A DNA stretch of 64,000 nucleotides from Limnanthes douglasii subsp. nivea (taxonomy: Eukaryota; Streptophyta; Magnoliopsida; Brassicales; Limnanthaceae). Location: the NCBI GenBank assembly GCA_036936605.1, contig JAUPFV010000005.1, forward strand, positions 56,688,742-56,752,741, written 5' to 3'. Of this stretch, positions 46,178 to 56,970 are shown piece by piece. The position numbers and the translations under genes are program-made. The notes under the pieces are model-generated. The model saw only the letters and a list, made by a program, of their open reading frames with translations, did no database searches and had not been told where the DNA came from. Every line of letters begins with the position of its first letter. The stretch's first letter is position 1.

Positions 46178-49010
46178 CTAATCGTCTTCGGCCATTGTAT
46201 GATGTGGGAGGTCATCATCGTCTACATAAAGCCACAAGTCCCCTAGGTTCCTCTTCGGAAATTTCTCATGGAAGAGTAGAACCATGGCAGACCTTACCTT
46301 AGCATACATATCCTCCTGAGAGTCGATCACCTGGTTGGCATAAGCATTGACCTTGGCTTGGATCTTGGCCTCTTGCTCCCTTAACAAAGTGTTTTTCTCC
46401 TCGGCAGCCTTGGACACTGCATTTTCAAGGGCAATCTTGTCGTTGGTCAAGTTGGAGATGATTTGGTCTTTGGCTTTGGATTCTCCATTTGAGGTAGCAA
46501 GGTCTTTCTCCAGACCGGACAGCTTCTCCCGGAGATCCCTTATGGTGTCCTCTAAAGAGGAGACTGTTGTGGTACTTGCCTCTTGCTTTCTCTTGAACGC
46601 CTCGTTTTCCTCCTTTAAAATGTCAGCATTGGAAGTGGCAGTGCGAAGGTCATCGGACAGCTTCTCTTTGTCAGACTTGAGATCTTTGATGATATCAGCC
46701 TGGTTTCGGACTTGTTTCTCCAACACAAGTACAGGCTGAACGTTGCTCAACAAAGAGTGGGCTATGGGATCCCTTTCACTAGAAACACTAAAAGTCTTAC
46801 CATTAAAAGTGACCGTGTTGGAGGTGCTTGGAGGAAGGTAAGGCCCGACAAAGTCATCTCTGGGAAGGTTGAGGAAGTATTCACCAAGCTCACCAAGATC
46901 GGTGATGTCTACTCCATCGATGTTGATATCTCCCCCCTCAACCTCATTAGTATGAAAGTCACCCGGAATCTCCTCGGCATGCGTTGGGTCAGCAGGATCA
47001 GCTTGGAAAGAAGGCTCCGGAGCCCGGAGAGAAAGCTCGTCTCCTTTAGAAGTCTTTTCTTCTTGGCCTCCCGGTCTGCGCCTTCGCTTCCCTGTTTACG
47101 ATTTCTTTTGGAAGCCCTTGGAGGTTTCGGGAGGTTCGCTTCTTGCCTTTCAGTCTCTTGCTCCACCACTTGCAAGAGAGCAACATCAATTTGGCTCTGG
47201 GCTGGCCCCTCAGGGTCTGTTGGAGCATCCTTCTCTGCATCATCAGGGTTAGCACCACCCACCACCTTCTTGCCCTTCTTCTTCTTGCCTTTCATCTTGC
47301 TCGGGGCTTTGGCCCGGCCTGGCAAGAAGAGTGTCTCGTCCGGTTCATGGGTCCTCTTAAGCACAACATCCGGAGGAGGCTGAGTGGTGAGCTCCTCTCA
47401 ATTCAAGTCTCTCCGACCCGTGGTATTCCACAGGTGAGACTTTGCCAAATTGCCACTGGTAAAAGCAGCATGGAATCGGTTCCCCCATCTCTCAGCAGCC
47501 CAGGCATTAATCTTGCCACAAGTAACCTGCCCGACTTTTAGGTAGTCACTAAATTCCTTGGGCAGTTCTGCTAAGACAAAAGTAAGACCAGTCAGTATAA
47601 ACTAAGTCTAAAAAGAGAAAGAGACAAAAGTTTAAGGCAGAATGCTTACGGTCACTCCTCCACCTGCTTCTGAGGAGGCTTGGGTTCTCTCCGGATTTGA
47701 TCTTCTTGCCGTTCTCCCAAGCGCCACTAACGAACAGGAACTGGGTCCTCCAATTCCTCTCTGCCTCCAACAGATCGTCCACAGCCTTGAAGTCATCCCC
47801 CATGTTAAAGTGGTAAAAGGGGATGTGGTGGTTTCTACAAAGGCTGGCCACTGCAGCAAATTCCTCCATCGGCAGAGGGATCCCGGACAGCCTTGATGCC
47901 ATGATGCATGACATGAGGGTATACCAAGCGTTGGGGCTCAGCTGGCTCGGACAGAGTTTTATCAGATGGAAGTATCTGACAATCTCTGGATCCAATGGGA
48001 ACCTGAGCCCCCAGTTGAATAGCTCCGTGAACATGACCATTTCGCTTAACTTGCAATCCATAGGAGTCTCTGGGTGTACAGGAATCCTGATCTTTACATT
48101 TTCTAGTATGGCCCACTTCGTACGCATCCTGCCCAGCTTGGCAGTGTGGATGAATGCGTAGTTGATTTTTTTGTAAGGAGAGGAGGTAATTAACGCTGAC
48201 CTTGTGAAAACAAGGCCCCACTCTTCCTTCAAGGCTCTCCGACAGATCCGGATGCCTCAAATACAGGTTCTCTTTGCCTTTGTCCTTCTTGGCAACTATC
48301 TCTTGACTGGTCTGACCGGAGAGCTCAGACTCAAATGGGGCCTCTTCAACAGAGTCCTCCATCACTTCCTCCATAATTGTAGAAGGGATTTCAGCAGCTG
48401 TAGTGGGGGGAGGGTTCAAGTTTGACTCAGCCTTGTCTCCAGACTGCTGGGCCTCTGTGTTCTGTTGGCTTCTGGCCTCCGGTAGAGTTTCCGGAGCAGG
48501 TGTATCTTTTTGGAGGCTTGAGCTGATGCCCTCCGGACCGGACAGTCTATCCCTGGGGGCTTTAATAGGCACCTCTGACCCGGTGCTGCTGTCTTTTGCC
48601 CCCGACTTTGAGGGAGTGTTTTTGGACCCTTGGCCTCTAACTAACCGGCCTTTCCTCCTATCAACTAGCTTCTCAAGAGAGTGCTCCGTATCTGACCCCA
48701 TTGCTATGAAGGGTGAGGGTTTTTTGAGGCTAGTGGCTGTAACTCCTCGCTCGACAGCAGGTTCTGATTCTTGGACCGAAGAACCAGAGATGATAGGAGA
48801 GAGGTTAGTTTGGAATAACTTTTTAGGCTTAGTGCCTTTGGAAGAAGAAGAGCCTCGATCTGACTCTGTAGCAGAGGTGATTGGTCTGTCAACAGGCGAA
48901 GTGGGTAACCATGCCGCAATTCGTCTTTCTCTTTCAACTTTTTGAGCCTTTTCTAACTCAGAAAGGTTGAGCCACCCGCCTTTAACAAGAGCGTTCCTCG
49001 CTGTAAACAT
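46178..49010 (-). pseudogene. Element B antisense ORF (Tat aORF)
   Basis: Read from 49010 down. The N-terminal part of about 260 residues is Ser/Pro-rich and disordered-looking (49010-48230). After a one-base shift near 48226, a globular domain spans 48232-47690: KEEWGLVFTRSAL, IPFYHFNMGDDFKAVDDLLEAERNW. Next, across a likely intron or shifts, come EFSDYLKVG and KMKGKKKKGKK (47540-47050). After another shift near 47050 an acidic segment leads to a long coiled coil with LEKQVRNQADIIKDLKSDKE (46753-46178), ending in LWLYVDDDD. It has its own TATA box. Such antisense ORFs are known from Tat elements; role unknown. The frameshifts could partly be introns. Confidence 0.78.
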
Positions 49011-49120
49011 AAACTATCGAACAAAGTTTTTGTTTTAGAGAGAGAGAGCTTTGGAAAATTTTGCAGAGTAAATGTGAAAGAGATGGTAAAACAATAGAAA
49101 ATGAGTTTGTATTTATAGTA
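49011..49120 (-). promoter_or_regulatory. Antisense promoter and leader of element B aORF
   Basis: Minus strand: ACTATAAATACAAACTC (TATA at 49117-49111), then a GCTCTCTCTCTC leader, then ATG at 49010, about 100 bases downstream. The same layout occurs in element A. Confidence 0.65.
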
Positions 49121-49457
49121 AATCTGAAAAAGGAAGTTGATTCCTAGGAGAATTCGAAAAGATTGGCAATGATTAAAAGACGGCGCTGATGTCACCACCT
49201 TTAATTAAGAGGTTGCTTTTCGAAGAAGGTGGGTTCGAAATTCAAGGTGAAAAAACGGCTTAAGCAACCAATCAGAGAGTGACACGTGTCCCACGAACTC
49301 TGGCAAAAACCGTTTTGAATTCGTGAAGCTTTATCTGTCCGGATAAACACATAGCCCAAATTGACAGACCTGTCCGGATTAAAACTACCCTTAATGTCGG
49401 ACTGTTTTTCAGGTCTTTGACAAGAGTATTTGCACAAACACCTAAAAAAGGGGCTCC
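49121..49457. other. Element B segment between antisense promoter and 3' LTR
   Basis: Non-coding. Contains GACACGTGTC near 49281 (G-box core) and repeated TGTCCGGAT words near 49337 and 49372, and ends in the polypurine tract AAAAAAGGGG (49444-49453). Confidence 0.65.
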
Positions 49458-49865
49458 TGATGAGTCCGAATTCTGCATGCTCCCTGGACAAGGACAGACC
49501 GGTCCAAGGCCTCCGGACCGGACAAATCACTTCGAACACTCAGGCCATAAGACTGTTCGAACCATAACAAAAGTACTAAAAAACCTAAACACTTCTTGAC
49601 TAAGCTACTTGCTCTCCTCCTTAGAGCTCATGGGTCTTTGAACATGACCCGGGTCCATTAAACATGACCCGAAAGCCCATAAGGGCCCAAACATTAGGGT
49701 ATAAATACCCAACCACCTGCATTAAGTGTGGGTAATAAGAATTAACTACTACCAGCCAGCTTAATTATCTCTCTACTCTCTACTCCAAACATATAACACC
49801 CACATACTACTATAAAACTCCAACCAAATTATGAGCCTACCCTTAGACAATAATTATCTACACCA
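49458..49865 (+). repeat. Element B 3' LTR
   Basis: 408 bases with intact TATAAATA at 49700-49707. Followed by the AATAT target duplication. Confidence 0.95.
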
Positions 49866-49870
49866 AATAT

Positions 49871-50180
49871 GATGTTCTTTTCTAGAAAGTTGATGGTTTT
49901 AAGCAAATTATCCATCAAAGGTTATTTTGGATAACCATAGGGTTATCTCCTGGCTCATCCAAATCCTTTTCAGCTTGTCAATGTATTTTCATTGAATTAA
50001 TTTATTTTCGCAATTCGAAAATCTCATCTCGTAATTAAGTTATTTCCTCTCGTTCATCATTTCATCATTTTCAGATGAGGCTCTTACATGTCTTTTTCCG
50101 ACTTGGCCCTCTTCAATCACTAGGGATATATCGAATTGAGTTTGAAAATATTTGGAAGCTTGGATTTAAGTAATCCAGGT
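49871..50180 (-). pseudogene. Possible gag start of element E
   Basis: On the minus strand a short frame reads SLVIEEGQVGKRHVRASSEN, then DEMMNERK before a stop, in the position expected just after the primer site once hAT2 is removed. Similarity to B's gag start (ENDEYTIEERDRL) is weak. Call is tentative. Confidence 0.3.
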
Positions 50181-50469
50181 CATAGTTGTTAGTGGCGTGT
50201 AGTGGTCCGTGTTGAAGAGAGATAAAAAATCCACAACGGCTAGGCGTCGGCGAGACGATGGCCACATACATGTGGTGATTCCTTACGTGAATAATATTTT
50301 TATAGCACATAACTTTAATTTAAATAGTACTATTTAGACATTTAAACTAATAATAATAACTTAAACATCTAATTACATAATTCTTAGAACATCTGAGTCA
50401 AATGATAAACATATAGACTAAAAGATCCAATTATACAACATCAAATTACATAATTCTTAAAACATCTGA

Positions 50470-53400
50470 ATCAAATGACAAACTTCGATCTCTTATGAGA
50501 GCCGCTGAAGACGATGGATTCTTAGACTGAAGATTGTAGTCTACTTCATCAACCTCAACAACTCCAACATCAATTCCTTTTAAAACATCTTCATCGATAC
50601 CATCTTCAATGTCTTCAGGTTCATCAATTAACCACTAATTACTTTCATCAATATCATTCAAAGCCATTGGATCAATTTTTCCACGCAATGGATGATATCG
50701 TTTCTGGTGTGAATTAAAGTTGTAGTGAGAGAATTAAGAACAAAAAGTCTTCAAGGAGAATTTAAAGTAGTGAAAAGTACTTCTGAATATTTCATAGGTC
50801 AAAATAACTTCTTCAGCCTCCTTAAATAGGCAGGGTGAGTTAGTTAAAGAAATGGTTACATATTGATATATTTACGATTTAACCCTCATGGTTCTCTCAA
50901 AGCCTAATTTAATCCTATATTTACAGAAGTTATCAATTTAGTCCCTATCAATTACACTTATGTCCCTGAGGAATATCTTTCCTTATCAGTTTCAATGCTC
51001 TATTATACTTTATATACACGAAATCATTCAAGTGAAGTTGGGCAAGTATATTCTTTTTTTGCTATGTATCTATAATAAATGAATAAGAAAAATTCAAAAA
51101 GTTATAATTACATTAAAATATTTATACATCAAGTTTCTTACATGTTCAAAGAAGCTTCGGTTTCTTTTATATCCAGATGAGCTGCAAATAAGACTGAGTA
51201 CTCGAATGGAAAAATTCTGCAAATTAGGCTCTGATGAACCATATTTTACCTAACATTTCGCAAAAATATTTAACATATGTAACCAAAATAATGAAATTAA
51301 AAAAAATATTGAAAAATCAATACACAAGAATTTACGTACCTGGTGGCATGGAACTTCGATATCTAATAGACAAAAGTCTGCTAAATGAACCTTCTTCATA
51401 TTGATATGCATTCAACTTTATTGTAATCTTAGCTTGAAAATCTGGGCACGATACCTTTCTCACAAGACATATTTGAAAACCATCATTGATTTCAAACTTC
51501 TCATCAACATCTCGATTGTTGTTAAACAAACTAAGATTCAAGTAGTAACATGCAGCATGCAATGGCCTATACAATTGATTTTCTCGTATCTTGTCAATGA
51601 TTTTGAAAATATCCTTGTATTTGGCTTCATTGTTTGAGAATTCTTTGGAAATAGATTCCTTCGCTTTATCCATAGCTTTGTAAACATACCCCATTGTAGG
51701 CTTTGATTCACCATCTACCATTTGTAACACACATAACAGTGGACCACCAATCTTAAGTATAGCAGAAGTATTTATCCAAAAGGATGGCATCATCAAAGTT
51801 TGTTTAAGTGTTTTTCTAACCATTTCTTTGAAAACTTACTTTGATGTCATTCATTTGAATTAAACAACTTCATCAAATTTCTCTTTTGCTAATGAAATCT
51901 CTTCAAAGTTAAGAAACCTATAGAAAAATTAGTCTTACTCGGCCTAACCATTTCTTTGTTATTAGTGAAGTTTCATATCATGTTTGGTGGGGTTTATTTT
52001 TGGCTGAGGGTAATTTGGTAAAGTATTTAAAAGGTATTTTGATAATTTTTAGATGTTTTGTGTTTAGTATCTAGAGTAGAGAGATAATTAAGCTGCCTAC
52101 TAGTATTATATTATGATCATCCTCATTAATGAAAGTGGTTAGGGTATTTATACCTGAATTACTGACCCATGGACTTATCGGTTCGGGTCATGAAAATGGT
52201 TGGGGTATTTAAGTTGATTAGCAACTAGCTTAGTCAAAAGTTAATACATTTGTCCTGTTTGGATATTTGGCGTAGTAGTATAGTCTGAATTGCCCTTCGG
52301 ATTTATTTATGGCTTAGTAACTGAAAACTTCAAACTTATCAATGTTAAGGACCCTCGAATGACTGTAGATGTAGTTATTCACCCTAATTGTCTTCTCAAT
52401 AGTTTTCTTGAATCTCAGAATCTTAAAGATATCCTCAAACATCAAATCAAGGAAGTAGGCCGCACAAAGATTCCAAAATAAATGTGAATACCTGCATTCG
52501 AGCAATTTGCCTATCACATAATAAACAAAAAAAATAGTAAACATAAAAATAACCAGTAATAAAAACTAATAGTTAACATAAAGCACGCTTTGTCTCTAAC
52601 GAAAATCGATATTTGACCCTAAAATAAAAAACTTTATTCTGCATTATTTTTCTCACTCGCTACATCTTTAGTGTTTCCTTTGTCATTAACTTATAAAAGA
52701 AAATGGGAGTACCTATTTATCTACCATATTCAAGTCCTCATAGGTCCAGACAAAATAAACTTCAAATATATATGAAATTTGGGAAATATCCTTGTATTTT
52801 GTTTCTTGTATATAATACAAAATGAAATATAGTATCAAACACTTTCGATGAGGTTATTTTACAATTAAATACGTTACACAACCGGTCTCGATCCAGGGAC
52901 GACTTGGTTTCCAACACATGAGGTGTTTCTGCTTTCGTTCACTCATATATAGTTCATGATGTTGTCCTATTATAGGCTTCTCACAAGATTTGAAACAACC
53001 CAATGTTCAATACCGCAAGATATTAACACACCACTTATTTTATCACAGATCTAAAGCTTCCATGGACTTTTGTACAACATGACCAAAGCAAGAAGTCTCA
53101 ACAAAATTTTCCTAACCTAGGATAAACAGGAGTACATCAAGACACCTTGGATAAGAAACCTAAATAAAGAAACACCACAATTTAAGAATATATATGTATG
53201 GATTGTAGCTAAGCTCAACCTCAATTACCATATATCACACCAAAACTTGAATTCGAAACAACTCTTCGACAAGAGCATACACAAAACAAAAAACACACAA
53301 TTACAACAAGAATATGTAATTTTATAATGCTTTTATAACAAGAACACAGTGCATAGAAATATACGGTGCATAGAAATATACAGTGCATGGAAACACAATT

Positions 53401-54060
53401 GTAAAAATTAAAATTATAGTGCATAGAAACACAGTTATATAAACAACCAACAATAAAAACTAGATTAGTTAACATACCAGCCAAAATATTCTCAGACGCG
53501 TTATTTGTTACTTGAACAAAATTCTCCGGACGAAGTTGATCTATGCATTTTCCGAGCATATCATACATCTTGGACCCTGTTTTGAAGAAACCTGAAGCAC
53601 CAATTGTGTCTAAAAAACACTTCATCTAGGATTTTTTACCAAGAAGTTAACAATAACCCTCTCATTCATATTAATTCAACCATCATCCATAAAAGTAAAA
53701 CCATTTCTTCTACCCTCCTCGAAATTTTCTTCAACAAGTTTCTGAGTAGTTTTTCTTTCTTTTTTCAAACTTATCACCCTAACTTCATAATATGTCGGGA
53801 CCTTCATCCCCGGATCATATTGTCTAATGGAATCAACTGCAGACTGCAAAGACTCATAATTAACCGTATTAAAGGAAATTCTGACATCATACATCCATCT
53901 CGAAAATAACTGAACTAAACTACATGTAACGACATCTTTATTTCTCGGATCAGCATGAAATCCATAACTATCTTTATAAGTTGAAACATATGGCATTCTT
54001 ATCATGTTGAAACAGATTCAAAAGACCAAACATATACTTTCATATAAAAATCTTCAACAT
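50470..54060 (-). pseudogene. hAT2 transposase, exons broken, 5' truncated
   Basis: From the 5' side: 54005-53676 reads FSRWMYDVRISFNTVNY, YDPGMKVPTYYEVRV (the DUF659-like part of plant hAT transposases) up to FTFMDDG. 53625-53480 reads IGASGFFKTGSKMYDML, then FVQVTNNASENILAG. After an intron-like gap, 52544-52314 reads LFWNLCAAYFLDLMFEDI. 51823-51332 reads GKP-like TMGYVYKAMDKAKESI and QLYRPLHAACYYLNLSLF. 50700-50480 is an acidic tail with IDPMALNDIDESN, then a stop. The BED zinc finger is missing, and the usual TDNA catalytic word is TNNA here (D to N). Confidence 0.87.
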
Positions 54061-54540
54061 TTTAGCCATTCTATATAAAGGCCACGGTCGGCTCGTTACA
54101 GACACCTGATCACCTAAACGACTAGTTACAAAACACCCAGTTGTACCTGATTAGCCCGGTAAACCCAAAACATGTGTACACCTATAATTGTGTTGTAAAT
54201 TTGTATCAACTGTCAACTTAAATAACGAGTCGTAAACATCTAAATTATAATCTTAATCAAGTAATTAGTCAAGAGTCTTCACTTGAATTCTATGAAACAT
54301 AAAAAAATACTTGAGATTACATAATGAAAAGATTGCAAATTAATTGAAAAGAATTAGTTATAGTTCATTTTGGTGCAGGAAGAGTCTGCTTCGTTCCGTT
54401 TATTTTGATAGTACGTTGTCATCGTCGGGGGTTTATGCATCGTCGTTGCGTCGACTGTGTGTGGCTGCTTACTTGGGGGGAAAACGAAGGCTACTGGAAA
54501 AACAAAAGAAAGGTGCATGATCTTTTAGTTTTTAGGTTTT

Positions 54541-54729
54541 TAATTTTTTAATTTATATATATATATATAACGGCCTTAGTGTGGCGCACCATGGTGAGTG
54601 CCTCGCCACACACTCTATGGTGGCCATAGGGGCGTCATGGCGAGCCACGCCACACCCTGAGGCGATGAGGCCTGGCCTGGCCTTGCCACAATGTCGTGGC
54701 GGCCGCCACAACTCCAATTCACAATTATG
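54541..54729. repeat. GC-rich subterminal repeats of hAT2
   Basis: After a short (AT)n run, GTGGCG, CGCCAC and GCCACGCC words recur in both orientations over about 150 bases, ending with GGCGGCCGCCAC. This is strongly GC-rich against neighbours and typical of hAT subterminal binding clusters. The left end has few of these words. Confidence 0.75.
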
Positions 54730-54737
54730 ATCCAGGT

Positions 54738-54765
54738 GCCCCTACTCTTACTATGGTCGCGAAAC
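54738..54765 (-). other. Element E primer-binding site (degenerate)
   Basis: Minus strand, directly inside the right LTR: TTTCGCGACCATAGTAAGAG, aligned to B's AATTGGCGACCACAGTGGGAG. Confidence 0.55.
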
Positions 54766-55185
54766 TGATGAGGTTGAAATATATCAAAAGCGTAAATCTA
54801 GTAAGATGGAAATATGGTGAAGGTTATTTCAGGTAGTTGGATGAAAGTATTCAATGCTTTTGTAGCAAGTAGTGAGATTATTTAGTTGGTATCAAGCTCA
54901 ATCGTCATTCATCTCCCCTTTAATGAGGTTTCTTAGGGTACTTATAGTAAGAATTAGGGTCATGGGTCGGGTCAAGGTTTTAAGTGTTAGTGACCCATTT
55001 AGGTTATGGGCCAATTCCAAGTTTATTTAATTATCAGCCCATGATATTAGATATAGTGCTTAGTTGTAATTTTATTTTTCAATCCAAAAAGCCTTTCAAA
55101 AATTCCCTTCGAACGATTGTCCGAATTTTCCTTTGAATTATTCTAAAACTAAGCTTAACTTAGTTCCAAAGATATCTGCCCATCA
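54766..55185 (-). repeat. Element E 5' LTR (right copy)
   Basis: 420 bases, TG...CA on both strands, aligned throughout with 37097-37523. Confidence 0.85.
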
Positions 55186-55547
55186 ATGTGAGTGTATTTA
55201 TAAGAACCTATTTGGACCTTCAATGGTCTTGAAAGCCCAAGTTGATGAAGTCTCTCAATTTTTAAAATCCTAAGGGAGATGAAGAGTCTCATAGCCTTTC
55301 TCCAACAATTTGAAAAGCACGCGTATAGGGAAGTTGAAGAGTTTTCAGGAACGCCAAGTATCCCATAGATCACTCTTAAAGGCATGTATGCTAATTTAAG
55401 GGATTGATGAACACGTTTGTGGAAAATAGTATGCGCAACGTGTAGATGCCAGGTAAGCAATCTTCGCGATAATATCACTGATCCGATGAGTGCCTCAGGA
55501 TAAAGCAGGTCGAGCATGTCTAAAGCACCGACCAAGTTATTCCTCAC
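55155..55547 (-). pseudogene. Unidentified 130-codon frame at the 3' side of element A
   Basis: Minus-strand frame 55155-55547 contains LYPEALIGSVILSRRLLTW and YMPLRVIYGILGVPENS. It overlaps the edge of E's LTR and lies between A's antisense TATA box and A's 3' LTR. I do not recognise it with certainty. It vaguely recalls plant retrotransposon accessory proteins. The open length is notable in such decayed DNA. Confidence 0.3.
55195..55202 (-). promoter_or_regulatory. TATA box of element A antisense ORF
   Basis: Minus strand TTCTTATAAATACACTCACA, aligned to CTATAAATACAAACTCA in B. Element E now separates it from its leader at 37096. Confidence 0.5.
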
Positions 55548-55578
55548 TTAGATATCTTCGTAAGAACTAAGGGGCTAT

Positions 55579-55958
55579 TGATAAGGGTGATAAAAATCCA
55601 GACTATGGGTCTGGTCGGTCAAATATAGAGCAAATATGGCTTCACATAAGTCTTATAAAATAGGCTCGACAAATGTGTAATATCAAGGGTATTTTGTGTA
55701 ATAAATAGTAAAAATGGTTGGGTTTAGTGAAATAATTTAGATAAATATCTTTAAATGGACTATTAATATGGCCCTTAGACCCACGATCATACCTATATAA
55801 AAAGACCGCTCCTTTATGAGAAAGGGTGAACATTTATTACTTTATTCTTACTCTTGTCAGCTTCTCTCTCTAGCTTTCCTGTGTTTATCTCTCTAGATAA
55901 ACAACTACCAAAAAGTATCTTAGACTCATAACTTTTCCATAAATCTTTGTAACTATTA
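55579..55958 (+). repeat. Element A 3' LTR
   Basis: Begins TGATAAGGGTGATAAAAATC and ends GTAACTATTA. Preceded by the tract AACTAAGGGGCT. Collinear with 29105-29437, with an added CT-rich block (55860-55930). Confidence 0.78.
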
Positions 55959-56300
55959 GGGGAGACAAGGATTACATCATCCGTTTTTTAGAAGTAGGAG
56001 CCCACCAATAGCGTATGAGTCTACACAAAAAGGTTTGTCAAATAGAAGAAGAACTTGAAAAAGTATCATGATGTTATGTCACGTGTCACTTATAAGCATG
56101 GAATTTTCCTCGACATCTTGTCTGAATAAATCATGAAATGAAAATCTATGGCCTTGTGACAACTCTTAATACAGTTTGAACAATAAATCATAATGAAAGA
56201 AATAATACGTATGAGAATTTCAAGTATAACCAATCCTATCATTCGTATCATCTAGCCTATGTACCAACTGAACCTTTCCTATTCGCATAAAAGAGCATAT
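55959..56300 (+). mobile_element. Degenerate retroelement 'F', right part after element A
   Basis: GATTACATCATCC, ATCATGATGTTATGTCACG, GAAAGAAATAATACGTATGAG and CTAGCCTATGTACCAACTGAACC align at low identity with 22285-22570. It is the continuation of the F copy that stops at 29104. Confidence 0.6.
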
Positions 56301-56675
56301 ATATATAAGTAGAAGAAAGTTATGTTTTATTAACATATACCATATAACCCTATTATAATCCGATTGATAAGATTGAGACTGATGTTGTCCTAGAATGAAC
56401 TTGGGATGTTGTCGCGGAGGAGATGAAGGTTGCTGGTCACTTGGATGCTATTATTCACACGGTTGTAACAGAGATAAATACAACATCAATGGTACAAGTT
56501 TATGAAGATGTAGGTGAATAATAAGTAAATTAAGATTCAAGTTTGAATATATTTTGTGATTAACAATATATTTGTCATATATTATAGGGTTGTAAAAGGA
56601 TTAGATTTTATGATGTTTAATATACGTAGTGTCGCCAATTTATTATAGTAAGTGTTCCATGCTTTTATTTCAGTT
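56301..56675. other. Unassigned sequence
   Basis: No gene supported. A short coding-like stretch at 56400-56520 (GATGTTGTCGCGGAGGAGATG onward) has no recognised match. Confidence 0.4.
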
Positions 56676-56970
56676 GGATCACATGTTTATTTCTCATCAA
56701 TTAATGTATTAGTCTTGTACATTTCTATGTGAGACGTGTCGATATCTCGCACGTTGCTTGCACTGACCATGAACTAGTATGTTTTATCCCCAATTGGATT
56801 GCATGTTTGTTTCCAATCAATCAATGCAGTAGTCTCGCATGGTTCTATATAAGACATGTCGATATCTCGCACGTTGCCTGCATGGACCATAGACTCGCAT
56901 GTTTTTTCTCTATTTGGATCGCATATTGTGTCCAATCAATTAATATAGCAGTCTCACACGTTTACTAGGT
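56676..56970. repeat. 120-bp tandem repeat, about 2.5 copies
   Basis: Units start GGATCACATGTTT (56676), GGATTGCATGTTT (56796) and GGATCGCATATTG (56916). Each of the first two contains GTCGATATCTCGCACGTTGC. The 79-codon frame here is a by-product. The related word AGTCTCGCATG recurs at 57945. Confidence 0.88.

Larger units (their letters stand above)
39442..49865 (+). mobile_element. Tat-lineage Ty3-gypsy retrotransposon B, structurally complete, coding-defective
   Basis: 10.4 kb with two 408-base LTRs (TGATGAG...CACCA) and exact 5-bp duplications AATAT at 39437-39441 and 49866-49870. A TGGCGACCACAGTGGG primer site and an AAAAAAGGGG polypurine tract are present. The lineage is assigned from two RNase H domains in pol and a long antisense ORF before the 3' LTR. 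By hand the LTRs differ by about 12 substitutions (10 transitions) and 2 single-base indels. It is much younger than A or E, which it interrupts. Confidence 0.95.
50181..54729 (-). mobile_element. hAT transposon 2, complete ends, defective transposase
   Basis: 4549 bases bounded by perfect 8-bp duplications ATCCAGGT (50173-50180 and 54730-54737). Ends are imperfect inverted repeats, CATAGTTGTTAGTGG at the left and the reverse complement of CATAATTGTGAATTGG at the right. The transposase remnant is on the minus strand. It is a different subfamily from the hAT at 6490, with different ends and transposase. Confidence 0.93.
37097..55185 (-). mobile_element. Tat-type gypsy element E (minus strand), internally deleted, host of B and a hAT
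   Basis: Direct LTR copies at 37097-37523 and 54766-55185 both read TGATGAGGTTGAAAT...CCCATSA on the plus strand. The minus orientation follows from the degenerate primer site (CGCGACCATAGTAAGAG on the minus strand, cf. TGGCGACCACAGTGGGAG in B) inside the right LTR, and from the aORF on the plus strand near the left LTR. After removing B and hAT2 only about 3.1 kb remains, with a possible gag start (49871-50180) and the aORF but no protease, RT or integrase. The 5-bp flanks (gtttg and atgtg) agree at 3 of 5. Fairly old. Confidence 0.62.
29105..55958 (+). mobile_element. Tat-lineage Ty3-gypsy retrotransposon A, old, containing nested insertions
   Basis: The left LTR (29105-29437) and right LTR (55579-55958) are diverged copies of one repeat. 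Between them lie A's primer site, polyprotein, 54-bp tandem repeats and antisense ORF. Element E (with B and a hAT inside it) is inserted at 37097. Support for one element: repeat F is broken at the same place on both sides, and a polypurine tract (ACTAAGGGGCT) just before 55579 resembles that of B. With E removed A is about 8.8 kb. No clear target duplication remains. Confidence 0.68.

Noticed and set aside
46347..48945. Long plus-strand frames (46347-46739, 46712-47383, 48403-48945)
   Set aside because: They are shadows of the antisense ORF of element B, whose minus-strand reading has coiled-coil periodicity and matches A and E.
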